64,000 bases of DNA from Okapia johnstoni (GCA_024291935.2 JAGTYA010000026.1:6242001-6306000); one strand, 5' to 3'. Positions 21,735 to 34,110 are shown, numbered from the stretch's first letter. A program made the numbers and translations. Notes: generated by a model not told the origin, from the letters alone.

Positions 21735-24700
21735 GGTAGAGTTATGCGCCAGAAGGAAACAAAAGCTCAAATTCAACACCCTCAAAATAAGACCCCAATG
21801 AACAATGGAGGTCACCATTATTCATTACCTCCACCATAGTTTGGTCTCACATCAAACAACAGGGAGGGAACACAGCTCTGCCCATCAACAGAAAATTGGA
21901 TTAAAGAGTTACTGAGCATGGCTTGCCCATCAGAACAAGACCCAGTTTCCCCCACAGTCAATCTCTCCCATCAGGAAGCTTCTATAAGCTTCTTATCCTT
22001 ATCCATCAGAGGGCAGACAGAATGAAAACCACAATCACAGAGAACTGATCAGACTGATCACATGGACCACAGCCTTGTCTAACTCAATGAAACTATGAGC
22101 CATGCCATGTAGGACCACCCAAGATGGACGGGTCATGGTGGAGAGTTCTGACAAAACGTGGTCCACTGGAGAAGGGAATGGCAAACCACTTCAGTATTCT
22201 TGCCTTGAGAACCCCATGAACAGTATGAAACGGCAAAAAGATAGGACACTGAATGATGAATTCCCCAGGTTGGTAGGTGCCCAATGGGCTACTGGAGATC
22301 AGTGGAGAAATAACCCCGAAAAAATGAAGAGACAGAGCCAAAGCAAAAACAATGCCCAGCTGTGAATGTGACTGGTGATGGAAGTAAAGTCCGATGTTAT
22401 AAAGAACAATATTGCATAGGAACCTGGAATGTTAGGTCCATGAATCAAGGCAAATTGGAAGTGGTCAAACAGATGGCAAGAGTGAACATCGACATTTTAG
22501 GAATCAGTGAACTAAAATGGACTGGAATGGGTGAATTTAACTCAGATGACCATTATATCTACAACCATGGGCAAGAGTCCCTTAGAGGAAATAGAGTAGC
22601 CCCAATAGTCAACAAAAGAGTCCAAAATGCAGTTCTTGTGTGCATTCTCAAAAATGACAGAATGATCTCTGTTTATTTCCAAGGCAAACCATTCAATATC
22701 ACAGTAATCCAAGTCTATCCCCCAACCACTAATTCTGAAGAAGCTGAAGTTGAATTGTTCTATGAAGACCTACAAGACCTTCTAGAACTAACACTCAAAA
22801 AAGATGTCTTTTTCATTGTAGGGGACTGGAATGCAAAAGTAGGAAGTCAAGAGATATGGAGAAACAGACAAATTTGGCCTTGGAGTACAGAATGAAGCAG
22901 GGCAAAAGCTAACAGTTTTGCCAAAAGAACGCACTGGTCATAGCAAACACCCTCTTCTAACAACACAAGAGAAGACTCTACACATGGACATCACCATATG
23001 GTCAACACCAAAACAGATTGATTATATTCTTTGCAGCCAAAGATGGAGAAGCTCTATACAGTCAGCAAAAACAAGACCAGGAGCTGACTGTGACTCAGAT
23101 CATGAACTCCTTACTGCAAAATTCAAACTTGAAGAAAGTAGGGAAAACGACTAGACCATTCAGGCATGACCTAAATCAAATCCCTTATGATTATACAGCG
23201 GAAGTGACAAATAGATTCAAGTGATTAGATCTGATAGACAGAGTGCCTGAAGAACTAGGGACAGAGGTTCATGACATTGTACAGGAAGCAGGGATCAAGA
23301 CCATCCCCAAGAAAAAGAAATGCAAAAAAGCAAAATGGTTGTCTGAGGAGGCCTTACAAATAGCTGAGAAAAGAAGAGAAGCAAAAGGTAAAGGAGAAAA
23401 GAAAAGATCTACCCATTTGAATGCAGAGTTCCAAAGAATAGCAAGGAGAGATAAGAAACCCTTCCTCAGTGATCAGTGCAAAGAAATGCTACTGCTGCTG
23501 CTGCTGCTGCTGCTGCTAAGTCGCTTCAGTTGTGTCCTACTCTGTGCAACCCCACGGACAGCAGCCCACCAGGCTCCTCTGTCAACGGGATTCTCCAGGC
23601 AAGAATACTGGAGTGGGCTGCCATTTCCTTCTCCAATGCAAAGAAATAGAGGAAAGCAATAGAATGAGAAAGACGAGAGATCTCTTTAAGAAAATTAGAG
23701 ATACCAAGGAAACATTTCATGCAAAGATGGGCACAATAAAGGACAGAAGCAGAAGATAGTAAGAAGAGGTGGCAAGAATACACAGAAGAACTACACAAAA
23801 AAGATCTTCATGACCCAGATAACCATGATGGTGTGATCACCCACCTAGAGCCAGACATTCTGGAATGTGAAGTCAAGTGGACTTTAGGAAGCATCACTAC
23901 GAACAAAGCTAGTGGAGGTGATGGAATTCCACTTGAGCTCTTTCAAATCCTAAAAGATGATGCTGTGAAAGTGCTGCACTCGATATGCCAGCAAATTTGG
24001 AAAACTCAGCAGTGTCCACAGGACTGGAAAAGGTCAGTTTTCATTCCAATCCCAAAGAAAGACAATGCCAAAGAATGTTTAAACTATTGCACAATTGCAC
24101 TCATCTCACACACTACCAAAGTAATGCTCAAAATTCTCCAAGCCAGGTTTCAACAGTACATGAACCATGAACTTCCAGATGTTCAAGCTGGTTTTAGAAA
24201 AGGCAAGGAACCAGAGATCAAATTGCCAACATCCGTCGGATCATTGAAAAAGCAAGAGAGTTCCAGAAAAACATCTACTGCTTTATTGACTATGCCAAAG
24301 CCTTTGACTGTGTGGATCACAACAAAATGGAAAACTCTTAAAGAGATGGGAATACCAGACCACCTTACCTGCCTCCTGAGAAATCTGTATGCAGGTCAAG
24401 AAGCAACAGTTAGTACCGGACATGGAACAGCAGACTGGTTCCAAATCAGGAAAGGAGTATGCCAAGGCTGTATACTGTCACCCTGCTTATTTAACTTATA
24501 TGCAGAGTACATCATGAGAAATGCCGGGCTGAATGAAACACAAGCTAGAATCAAGATTGCCAGGAGAAATATCAATAACCTCAGATACGCAGATGACACC
24601 ACCCTTATGGGAGAAAATGAAGAAGAACTAAAGAGCCTCTTGATGAAAGTGAAAAAGCTAGCTTAAAACTCAAAATTCAGAAAACTAAGACCATGCATCC

Positions 24701-25348
24701 TGTCCCATCACTTCATGGCAAATAGATGGGGAAACAATGGAAACAGTGAGAAACTTTATTTTGGGAGGCTCATTGCAAATGGTGACTGCAGCCATGAAAT
24801 TAAAAGAGGCTTGCTCCTTGGAAGAAAAGCTATGACCAACCTAGACAGCATATGAAAAAGCAGAGACATTACTTTGCTGACAAATGTCCATCTAGTCAAA
24901 GCTATGGTTTTTCCAGTAGTCATGTTTGGATGTGAGAGTTGGAGTATAAAGAAAACTGAGCGCTGAAGAATTGGTGCTTTTGAACTGTGGTGTTGGAGAA
25001 GACTCTTGAGAGTCCCTTGGACTGCAAGGAGATCCAACCAGTCCATCCTGAAGGAAATCAGTCCTGAATATTCATTGGAAGGACTGATGCTGAAGCTGAA
25101 ACTCCAATACTTTGGTCACTTGATGCAAAGAACTGACTCATTGGAAAAGACCCTGATGCTGGGAAAGATTGAAGGTAGGAAGAGAAGGGGATGGCAGAGG
25201 ATGAGATGGTTGGATGGCATCACCAACTTGATGGACATGAATTTGAGAAACTCTGGGAGCTGGTGATGGACAGGGAAGCCTGGCGTGCTGCAGTGCATGG
25301 AGTCGCAAAGAGTCAGACACGACTGAGCGACTGAACTGAAGTGAGCTG
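21735..25348 (+). mobile_element. Nearly full-length BovB (RTE) LINE, inactive
   Basis: About 3.6 kb including a 149-base SINE insert. Order: 5' region (about 21735-22360), apurinic-type endonuclease part (22362-22895 and following frames; CIGTWNVRSMNQGKLE, FIVGDWNAKVG), reverse transcriptase part (23833-24666 with LRYADDTTLMGE, the YADD active-site motif), then a degraded C-terminal region and the 3' tip (cagacacgactgagcgactg). Frameshifts and stops break the single ORF expected of RTE elements, so it cannot be active. The frames here are remnants of this element and not host genes. Confidence 0.92.
23488..23636 (-). mobile_element. BovA SINE with (AGC)n tail, inserted in BovB
   Basis: A BovA monomer in reverse with its tail seen as (CTG)8 at the left edge. 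An 11-base duplication tgcaaagaaat flanks it (23477-23487 and 23637-23647). Confidence 0.92.
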
Positions 25349-25384
25349 AACAAAAGCTTCATAATATCAGTAGTTAACAGTTAG

Positions 25385-25600
25385 TGAATGCCCTCAGTGT
25401 GTGGATTGCTGCTAAGGGCTTTCCACATAACACTTTGTTTCATTCTCAAGCAACCTTGCAATGCAGTTGGTGAAGTTGATGCTGATGATGACGAAGGATA
25501 CAACATCTTCCAGGTGAGGAAAACAGGCTGAGAGAAGTTGGGCTTACCTAAGATCCCACAGCTGTAAGGGGCAGAACCACCGCCTAAACTCATGACTATG
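25385..25600 (-). mobile_element. MIR SINE
   Basis: Reverse MIR words: aggtgaggaaaacaggctgag and gatcccacagctgtaagg. Confidence 0.6.
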
Positions 25601-25665
25601 TGAAAAGCGCTGCTGACCCATTCACTTACAAACTTGTGGTCTCTTTTGATCCAGCTCATAGCCTC

Positions 25666-25960
25666 CTTTTACTTATTTATTTTTTAGCCTCTTATTAAAA
25701 TTATCTTTATTTATTTGGCTGTGCTGGATGTTAGTTGCGGCACGTGTGTCTTCAATCTTCAGTTGTGGCATGCGAACTCTTAGTTTGCGGGATGTTTCAT
25801 CTTTCACGTATGGGACTCTCCCCCGTTTTTTTAAAAGTTGCAGCATCCTGAGTCATCTAGTTGAAGCATGCAGGATCTAGTTCCCTGACGAGGGATGGAA
25901 CCCAGGCCCCACTGTGTTCGGAGTGTGGAGTCTTAGCCATGAGACCACCAGGGATGTCTT
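25666..25960 (-). mobile_element. CHR SINE
   Basis: A CHR element in reverse, ending gagaccaccagggatgtc, with a perfect 14-base duplication cagctcatagcctc (25652-25665 and 25961-25974). Confidence 0.92.
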
Positions 25961-25984
25961 CAGCTCATAGCCTCTTGACATAAG

Positions 25985-26100
25985 CAGAGCAGCACTCATT
26001 AAAATTATTCCCATTTTACAGATAGTGAAACTGAGACCCAGAGAAGTGGAATGTTTTGCCCAAACTTTGAGCAGCCATGGAGGGACCCCAGGCCTCTACG
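25985..26100 (-). mobile_element. MIR-like fragment
   Basis: The reverse MIR word cccattttacagatagtgaaac is followed by tgagacccagagaagtgg. Confidence 0.6.
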
Positions 26101-26334
26101 TCCCTGTTTCAGGCATTTTAGGATGAGGTGGCTGGATCACAGGGAGTCCAGCACATCCCTCTGAGACTTTATCCCTTTGCAAGAGAGACTGAGGAACCAG
26201 CTCATCCAGGCCTTGTCCTCCATGGACAGTGGAGCAGCTGGAGGTCGGGAGAGGGTCAGGGACCCTCCCCTACCTCCCGAGGTTCTGAGAGTACATAGGA
26301 CCTAGATGTTCCAGTTTTTCTCATGGGTATATTC

Positions 26335-26479
26335 AAACTGTATAATTTTCTTCTTTTCTTTCTTTCTATTTTTGACATACCACAGGGCATGTGGGATCTT
26401 AGCTCCCGACCCAGGATTGAACCCACACCCCTTGCAGTGGAACTGAGGAGTCTTAACCACTGGACCACCAGGGAAGTCC
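26335..26479 (-). mobile_element. CHR SINE, short form
   Basis: CHR head in reverse (ttaaccactggaccaccagg) with the polypyrimidine end (tttctttctttc) at 26350. Confidence 0.85.
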
Positions 26480-27634
26480 TGTATCATTATCTTATAATGT
26501 AGTCTTCTTGCTTATTCTGGGTCCCTTGCTATTATCCACTATTGGAAAAAAAACTCTAACGTCAGCTTGCTGCTTTAAAATTGACCTGCGAACTTTCCAG
26601 AGAGTAACTGCTCTCAGGTCTATGCTTTCTTATTTTATCTGCAGAGATGCTGTGTCCGTGAAAATCCCTGGGAGCTGCTGGTAGTTCGTTCCCACGGACA
26701 TGTATTTCGGAGTGAAGGGATCATTGCATTATCTAGTTTTGTTGTAAAAATTTCCCACATGATTGGGTTTTATTAACTAGTTGCTCTGTTTTCAAGGGGA
26801 AATTTCATAGAGATTCGAACCTGGTACTGCAGCCACAGCTCCTGTCTTCCCTGTTATCCTCCGAGGATGCCGGAAGTTGGAATGCTAACTGTTAAGGGAC
26901 TCCAAGGGGCTGGTGGTCACAATGTGTGAAGGTAAAGGTGCTGCTACCAGCGTGGTTTAGGTGTTTCAGGATTTACACTGAACCATAGGCTACAAGGCAC
27001 GTTTTCCCCATGAGGGTGACAGTAACTCCACTTACCAGATCCTGGCCTTCCAAGGCCTGTCGATGGCCGTCTTGTCACATTCAAGGGACGCCGACTCAGT
27101 CAGCCCCTTGCTTCCATCATGGATGGCGCTGCTGTTTTCCCGCGAGCTTGTTCACAGGATTGGCTGCCCTGGTGGCAGTTGTGAAAGGGCTAGAGAAGTC
27201 CATCCGGAAGTGACAAAAGACCCAGACTTTCCCTGATGTGTCACTAAGGAGCCTCTTCTAAATGCTTTCCTACTGTTTCCTCCAACTGCTGACTGATATT
27301 AGGGTGTCCTCTCTTTCTGACCCCAAATTTTCTCTTGCAAAGTATGTTTACAGTTGCCCATATAGACCCTTTCTGCCTCTTGACATGAACGGCCTCTGGA
27401 ACAGAGCTTTGCCCCAGAAAGTCTACAGTGGAGGACTAATTGGTAAGTTCCTTATCCACTCACCATTGCACCATGGGGTCATAGTCATCCATATGCAAGT
27501 TCCCACCAGTTCCATGCCTGTCCCTGAGTGGCTCTCAGGGACAGCCACAAGGGTGCACCTCTTAGCTGTGGTTTTCCATGGCTGTTTGGTTCTGATTTCC
27601 GCCAGGAGGAGGTGAGAACTGTCTCATGAGCATT
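26480..27634. other. Unique intergenic sequence
   Basis: No gene, RNA or repeat recognised with confidence. Open frames near 27010 and 27262 have no known motif. Confidence 0.35.
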
Positions 27635-27938
27635 ATCTCTTTTAATTTTTTAAAACTTTATTTCTTTTTTATTTTTGGCTGCACTGGGTCTTCATTGCTG
27701 TACACGGGCTTTCTCTAGTTGTGGTGAGTGAGAGCTGCCCTCTAATTGCAGTGCATGGGCTTCTCATTGTGGTGGCCTCTCTTGTTGGAGAGCACAGGCT
27801 TTAGGTACACAGATTTCAGCAGATGTGGTGCCTGGGCTAAGTTGCTCCAAGGCATGTGAAATCTCCCCAGATCAGGGATCGAACCCCTGTCCCCGGCATT
27901 GGCAGGTGGATTCCTATCCATGGTACCACCAAGGAATT
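27635..27938 (-). mobile_element. CHR SINE
   Basis: A full CHR element in reverse (ggctgcactgggtcttcattg) with an 11-base duplication tcatgagcatt (27624-27634 and 27939-27949). Confidence 0.92.
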
Positions 27939-28099
27939 TCATGAGCATTTTCAACTGGAGCCGTATCAGTAAATTCTCATAAGCCAACCATTTCCAAGCG
28001 GTGCAGGGAGGCCACTGGTTGAAGATAAAAATTTCCACATTATTCCTACAGTCGGTGGGGCCAACCTTTGTATCAGCTGAGATTTGTTAATCCTTAAGG

Positions 28100-28230
28100 T
28101 TCTGTATCAGTTAGTTATTGCTTTATAGCAAACAACCCCGAAAAGTGGTAGCTTAAAACATTACACATTTATTATTGCACACAAGTCTCTGGATTAGCTG
28201 GGCAGTTCTTCTGGCCTGGCATGTATTCAG
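28100..28230. mobile_element. Ancient mammalian repeat-like sequence
   Basis: The words tagttattgctttatagcaa and agcttaaaac...tttattattgcacac recur in an old mammalian repeat. I cannot name the family with confidence. Confidence 0.35.
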
Positions 28231-28409
28231 TGGTCAGCGGTGGTTTGGGAAGGCAACTCTGCTGATGTTGGCTTGAATCTCCCACGTGTCTGGGGATAAG
28301 CTAACTGTAGGCTGGTCCAGTATAGTCTTGAAAGGGATGGATTCTCCTCCACGTGATTTCTCATCCTCCAGCACCTGAACTGGGCTTGTCCACATTTAGA
28401 TGGCAGGGT

Positions 28410-28467
28410 CCAGTTCAGTTCAGTTTGGTCACTCAATTGTGCCCGACTCTTTGCGACCCCACGGACT
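28410..28467 (-). mobile_element. Very short BovB 3'-tip insertion
   Basis: Only 58 bases of the BovB 3' end, but flanked by a perfect 11-base duplication gatggcagggt (28399-28409 and 28468-28478), so it is a genuine insertion and not a decayed longer copy. Confidence 0.85.
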
Positions 28468-28565
28468 GATGGCAGGGTTACTAGAGAGAAATGGCACACT
28501 AGCCTTTTGAGGCCAAGGCATGGCATTGTGCTACCTTGTCCGCATTTTGTATGGCCAAGCCAGTT

Positions 28566-28785
28566 ACGGGCTTCCCAGGTAGCACTTAGTGGTAAAGAAT
28601 CCACCTGCCGAGGCAGGAGATGCAAGAGATGCGGGTTCAATCCTTGGATTGGGAAGATCTCCTGGAGAAGGAAATGGCAACCCACTCCAGTATGCTTGCC
28701 TGGGAAATTCCATGGACAGAGGAGCCTGGCGGGCTGCAGCCCATAGGACCACAAAGAGTCGGACACGACTGAGCACATACATGTT
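28566..28785 (+). mobile_element. Bov-tA SINE
   Basis: A complete element: tRNA-like head (gggttcaatccttgg as B box), BovA body, 3' tip gacacgactgagcac and a (GTT)n tail. Confidence 0.9.
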
Positions 28786-29082
28786 GTTGTTGTTGTGGGA
28801 GATTTGGTGGCAATGGTAGTTAAGCCAGTCACAAGTTTCAACCCAGCATCAGGGTGAGAGGAGACTACAGAGTTTCAGGGCAAATAGTGTGAATACAGAG
28901 AGGCCAAAAATTGGGACCACAAATGCAGTTAACTCACCACAGGCCCCATGATTTTCCCTACGACAGTCAACTATGGTGACAATAAATCATGGCCTGCTCA
29001 GAACTTGACTTATAATAGTTCACTATTATATACTGCATTCTCAGAATTAATATTTACCAGGTTCTGAATGTGTATTATTAGG

Positions 29083-29204
29083 GGAATTCCCTGATGGTAT
29101 AGCTGTGAGGACTCTGCCCTTTCACTGCTAGGGCCCAGGTTAGGGCCCTGGTCAGGGAGCTAAGATCCTGCAAGCCACACAGTGAAGCCAAAAAAAAATT
29201 TTTT
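29083..29204 (+). mobile_element. CHR SINE, short form
   Basis: Starts ggggaattccctgatggt and ends in an A-run at 29191; both promoter-like boxes are visible. Confidence 0.8.
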
Positions 29205-29435
29205 TTGTATTATTAGTTTTCACAGGTACCACTCTTACACAGAAATCTTTGAATCCATAGAATTTTATTTATTAGTATCTAGAAACCACTCCAGGCAGCT
29301 CACTATTTTCCATGTACTATGTGTTCATCTGTAAGTAAAAGAAAATCAGCTCAAAGTGACTTAAAAATGATCAAATATAATATTTCACACCCTCTGCCTT
29401 TTGTAAATCCAGTTTGAACATCTGGAAGGTCAGGG

Positions 29436-29632
29436 TTCACGTATGCTGGGCAAGATTGAAGGCAGGAGGAGAAGGGGATGACAGAGAATGAGAGGGTTGG
29501 ATGGCATCACCGACTCGATGAACATGAGTTTGAGCAAGCTCCGGGAGTTGGTGATGGACAGGGAAGCCTGGCGTGTGGCAGTCCGGGGGTTGCAAAGAGT
29601 CAGACACGACTGAGCAACTGAACTGAAATGAA
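29436..29632 (+). mobile_element. BovB LINE 3' fragment
   Basis: The last about 200 bases of BovB, from gggcaagattgaaggcagg to the tip gacacgactgagcaactg. Confidence 0.88.
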
Positions 29633-29812
29633 TATTTCACAGACAGGGAGATCCAGAGGAAGGGTGATTGATTGAGACTTCTGAGGATATCATCAAGGAC
29701 TCAGAATCGCCCCATCTCTCTGTTCTGCCAGGCTTAGCGTGAGGTTCATTATTTGAATGGGAGAAGCTGACTTCAGTGGTTCCAAACATTGCACCCAGGT
29801 TAACAATATTCA

Positions 29813-30042
29813 AGGCTTCCCAGGTGGCCCTAGTGGTAAAGAACCCACCTGCCAACACAGGAGACACAAGAGAGGTGGGTTCAATCCCTGGGTCGGGAAG
29901 ATCCCCTGGAGGAGGGCACGGCAACCCACTCCAGTATTTTTGCCTGGAAAATTTCATGGACAGAGGAGCCTAGCAGGCTATAGTCCATTAGGTTGCGAAG
30001 AGTTGGACACGACTGAAGAGACTAAGCATGCATGTACGTGTC
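29813..30042 (+). mobile_element. Bov-tA SINE
   Basis: A complete Bov-tA with the ten-base duplication acaatattca (29803-29812 and 30043-30052). Confidence 0.92.
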
Positions 30043-30189
30043 ACAATATTCAGAGGAGAAAGAGAGCAGGTCTTTCTATTCCTGGATCTCTTTCTCAGAG
30101 GAGAGGGAACTTTCCCCAGAAATCTCTGGTACTGGTTATTTTCCAATTGTACCTCCAAACCCATGTACCAAGTAGAAAATGTTCTTGAT

Positions 30190-30452
30190 TTGATTTTTAT
30201 TTATTTATGGATTTTTTTTCTGTTTTTTGCTGCACTGGGTCTTTGTTGCAGCACAGGGCCTTCCTCTAGCCGTGACTGGCAGGCTTCTCTATGGCAGGCA
30301 CATAGACTCTAGAGCCCTCGGGCTCAGTAGCTGCCATGCGCAGGCACAGTTGCCCTGAGGCGAGTGAGATCCTAATTTCCCATCCAGGGATCAGACTCAC
30401 ATCCCCTGCATCAGAAGCTGGGTTCTCAACCACTGGACCACCAGGAAATTCC
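30190..30452 (-). mobile_element. CHR SINE
   Basis: A reverse CHR element, from the T-rich end (tttatttatttatgg) to aaccactggaccaccagg. Confidence 0.88.
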
Positions 30453-30989
30453 TATTTATTTATTTCTGGTTACACAGATGACACAAGAGAATAAACTGTA
30501 CAAAAAGAGCAAAAGTACAAAAGAGCAATCGAGTGGAAAGTCACTCTGGCAAACAATGTTGTTCATTCATTCAAGAAGTCTGGGTTAGCTCACCGTTCAC
30601 ATACTATTTTTGCAATTCAAGATTCATTAGTCTATGTACAAAAATGTTGTATACGGTATGCTGTTGTGATAGCAGAACAATAATTTGACCATCTTCCCAT
30701 ACCTGTGTTCCCTTATTCCAAAGACAGTAAATAATAAATGAAAATCTTTGTTTCATGACAAAGATTTGGCACATGCAAATTTAAGTTTAAAAAATAACTC
30801 AGAATGTTCAGACGCTGGACACAAGAGAAATTCCTCTGAGTTGTGAACCATGTCTTGTTCCCCAAGACTTAGATGGGAAGGCTTCTCAGGTGGTAGTAAT
30901 CTTGTTCAGATGGGTTAGAAAGACAAATCAGGTTGCAAGACAAACCAGGGGTCTCCTCGTTGTGTCTGCACTTCCTAAGTTGTTGTCAG

Positions 30990-31480
30990 TTTAGTTGTGC
31001 TTTTTTTTTTTAATCTAACTTCAAATGGCAATTTTCATAGTCCAGCTTCTTCATCACTTCCCCCAGCTAACTAAACATGGAGATGGCAAGAAAGGCACAT
31101 ATAATATCTTTGACATAAAATCCAGAAAAGAGCTCCCAGTGAATAACACCTCCCAGTGAATCACCAACCTTGACTTCATCAAGAGGACATTTGGGATACT
31201 TTTCATTTACTTCAGCCGGAAAACTACCTTGGCGTGACCTCCACCTATAAGCAGGTCCAGCCAATCATCCACTATTTTCTTTTTGTAACTCTAGTGTCCT
31301 TCATAGATTCCTGTACTTTTTATCTCCATAGGCAAAATAGATCAGTGTCACTTCAACAGATTTTAAATCATCAAATACTGAACCATTTTTGCACTGAAAG
31401 AGCAGTGCTTACACTTAAAAATGTAAGATTATTTCTTCCACCATCTCTGAAGTCGTAAAATCAAGGAATAGTTTATTTGA
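30990..31480 (-). pseudogene. Possible processed-pseudogene-like segment, parent unknown
   Basis: On the minus strand, protein-like sequence runs in shifting frames (for example EVNEKYPKCPLDEVKVGDS at 31217-31161) and stops near 31070. It is followed about 60 bases on by an A-run of eleven (plus-strand T-run at 31001-31011). Frame breaks plus an A-tail suggest a retrocopy. I do not recognise the parent protein, and an old retroelement is an alternative. Confidence 0.25.
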
Positions 31481-31562
31481 AAGGGGGCTCAAGTCCCTGG
31501 AGTGGGTTTTCTCTCTTGGCTTCAGAACTTGACTTGGGAATTGGACAGTCAGTGGACTTATT

Positions 31563-32222
31563 CAGTTCAGTTCAGTCGCTCAGTCGTGTCTGACTCTTTG
31601 CGACCCCAAGCACTGCAGCACGCCAGGCCTCCCTGTCCATCACCAACTCCCAGAGCTTACTCAAACTCATGTCCATTGAGTTGGTGATGCTATCCAATCA
31701 TTTCATCCTCTGTCGTCCCCTTCTCCTCCCACCCTCAATCTTTCCCAGCATCAGGGTCTTTTCAAATGAGTCAGCTCTTCGCATCAGGTGGGCAAAGTAT
31801 TGGAGTTTCAGCTTCAACATCAGTCCTTCCAATGAACACCCAGGACTGATTTCCTTCAGGATGGACTGGTTGGATCTCCTTGCAGTCCAAGGGACTCTCA
31901 AGAGCCTTCTCCAACACCACAGTTCAAAAGCATCAATTCTTCAGCGCTCAGCTTTCTTTACGGTCCAACGCTCACATACATACACGACCACTGGAAAAAC
32001 CATAGCCTTGACTAGACGGACCTTTGTTGACAAAGTAATGTCTCTGCTTTTTAATATGTTGTCTAGGTTGGTCATAACTTTCCTTCCAAGGAGTAAGTGT
32101 CTTTTAATTTCACGTCTGCAATCACCATCTGCAGTGATTTTGGAGCCCAGAAAAATAGTCTGCCACTGTTTTCCATTGTTTCCCCATCTATTTGCCATGA
32201 AGTGATGGGACCAGATGCCATC
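31563..32222 (-). mobile_element. BovB LINE 3' fragment
   Basis: About 660 bases of BovB 3' sequence in reverse, with the tip ttcagttcagtcgctcagtc at the left edge. Confidence 0.92.
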
Positions 32223-32665
32223 TTGCTACTAATCCTGTCCTTATCCACAGAGGGCGCTGAAGAGCGAGTGGTCCGCTCTTGCAGGCTGTTTTCCCACAAG
32301 AAGCTCCTCTGGGGTACAGCTTTCTCTGGCATCTGGCTCATGCAGAATGGTTTTTCCCGTGACCAGCTCCTGCTGAAGGCAACTTCCCCAGATCCCAGTT
32401 TCTGAGCAGGTGGTGGCCAGCAGTGCCCAGCACCTAGCAGCTGCCCCTGGCATATCCTCTGGCAACTTTGCAGTGTTGCCAGAAAAGCACTCTAACAACT
32501 TCTCACCTCCCTCTCCGTTGAAATCTGGCCCCCATCTGAAAGCCAGGGGGCAGAAGCCATGCTTCCTTGGACACTCTATCTTAGCACTGGGGTGGAAGCT
32601 GCTCCCTATCCCTGCTGACTCTTTGTTCTTTAGAGTTTTCTTTAACTCTTACTAGTAAGTACTCT

Positions 32666-32879
32666 GGGCTTCCCAGGTGGCTCTGCGGTAGAGAATCCAC
32701 CTTCCACTGCAGGAGATATGGGTTCAATCCCCGGGTCGGGAAGATCCCCTGGAGGAGGGCACAGCAACCCACTCTGGTATTCTTGCCTGGAGAATCCCAT
32801 GGACAGAGGAGCCTGGCAGGCTGCAGTCCATGGGGTTGCAAAGAGTCAGACACGACTTGGCCACTAAACAGCAACAATA
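32666..32879 (+). mobile_element. Bov-tA SINE
   Basis: A complete element flanked by tagtaagtactct (32653-32665) and tagtaagtcctct (32880-32892), a 13-base duplication with one change. Confidence 0.92.
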
Positions 32880-33019
32880 TAGTAAGTCCTCTATTATTCC
32901 AACCCCTAGAAATAATTGTTTATAATAAACTTTCCCTGTTCAAATCACTGTGTGGACCCTGCCTTCTGATTGGACCCTGGCTGATAAAACAATTTCACAG
33001 TAACCTCTGATATTTTGTA

Positions 33020-33530
33020 AGGTGTGTTTCTTTTTCAAACTGAGACAGGCTGGGACCTGGGACCTCAGACTCTTTGCTGCAGTGCTTGCACCTGGACAAA
33101 TGTCTCTTCAAGCAACAAAAATACAAAGAAACTAGGGGACTAAAAATAACTGCATGAATGTGTGGTTGGGACAAATTATGGACAATCAGATACAAAAAGA
33201 CCAAAAAAACTCAACTGTCACTTCTGAAAGGCTAGGAGCAAAAGCAAGATATTGCACATGCCCCTTGCACACAACACCATCAAAGGGATGGGTAGACTAC
33301 TTAAGCCATCCCTCTGACCTGACCCCTGGGCATGCCTTTACCCTCACTCTATACAAGGAACCAGCTCACCCCCTGCCCCGGGGAAACAAGCAGGGGAAAT
33401 TGTTACTTCTTTTTGTTCCCTCTTGCTGCAGCAGGGACCCCAATAAAGTCTTGCTTGAATTTTTTTTCTGGACTCTTTTATCAATTTCTATTGATTGGGG
33501 AAGGCAGAGAACCCTGGTCAGTAACAAAAC
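33020..33530 (+). mobile_element. Probable solo LTR of an endogenous retrovirus
   Basis: The segment has LTR architecture: an AATAAA at 33442-33447, a following T-rich R/U5-like part, and a CA end near 33530 (ggtcagtaaca). No coding remnant adjoins it, so a solo LTR is likely. Left boundary and family are not fixed. Confidence 0.45.
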
Positions 33531-33589
33531 TGTCCTTAGTTATTCTCCTTCATATTTTTTTTCCTGGATGAATTTCAAAATCAGTTTTC

Positions 33590-34110
33590 AAAAGCTATGA
33601 AACAACCCTTAAGATTTTGGTTAGGACAATCTTGAAATAGCATGTTAAGTTGTTGACAGTGGGCATCTTTATGATAATGAGTCTTCCTGTCTGGAAACAT
33701 GAATTAGCTCAAGAGGTTATGAAATGCTCTTAATTGTTGTGTCTTCTTATTTCTGCTCACGGGAAATTTGTCTTCCTTTGGCTGTGAGCACGCTAAGAAG
33801 AGCTGTGTTCTACTGAATTCTCACAGCTACTTCTGCTGGGCATCCAAGATATAGGAACAGCCTGGGATTAACTTTTATGGTAATTTGAGTGTCCCACCCG
33901 ATGGGCTGATTCGGGCCCTGTGGCTTTCTGGAGGAAAGAGCATGTTTTCCCAGGCAGAGTCACAGCTGAGACAAGCTTCCTGGCTGCCTCCCTGGGCCAG
34001 GGGGAAATTTGTTTTCTCTCTTTACAAAGCAGCTGCAGTCTTCAAGTGTCCTAGCTTTGTGCAGGGGTCCCATTTCCAATGCATCCCCTCTCAAAACCTG
34101 AGGTTTCATT
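33590..34110. other. Unique intergenic sequence
   Basis: No gene or repeat recognised. Confidence 0.35.

Noticed and set aside
22362..24666. Endonuclease and reverse transcriptase-like frames as a host gene
   Set aside because: They are pieces of one BovB LINE with frameshifts, a SINE insertion and the LINE's own 3' end.
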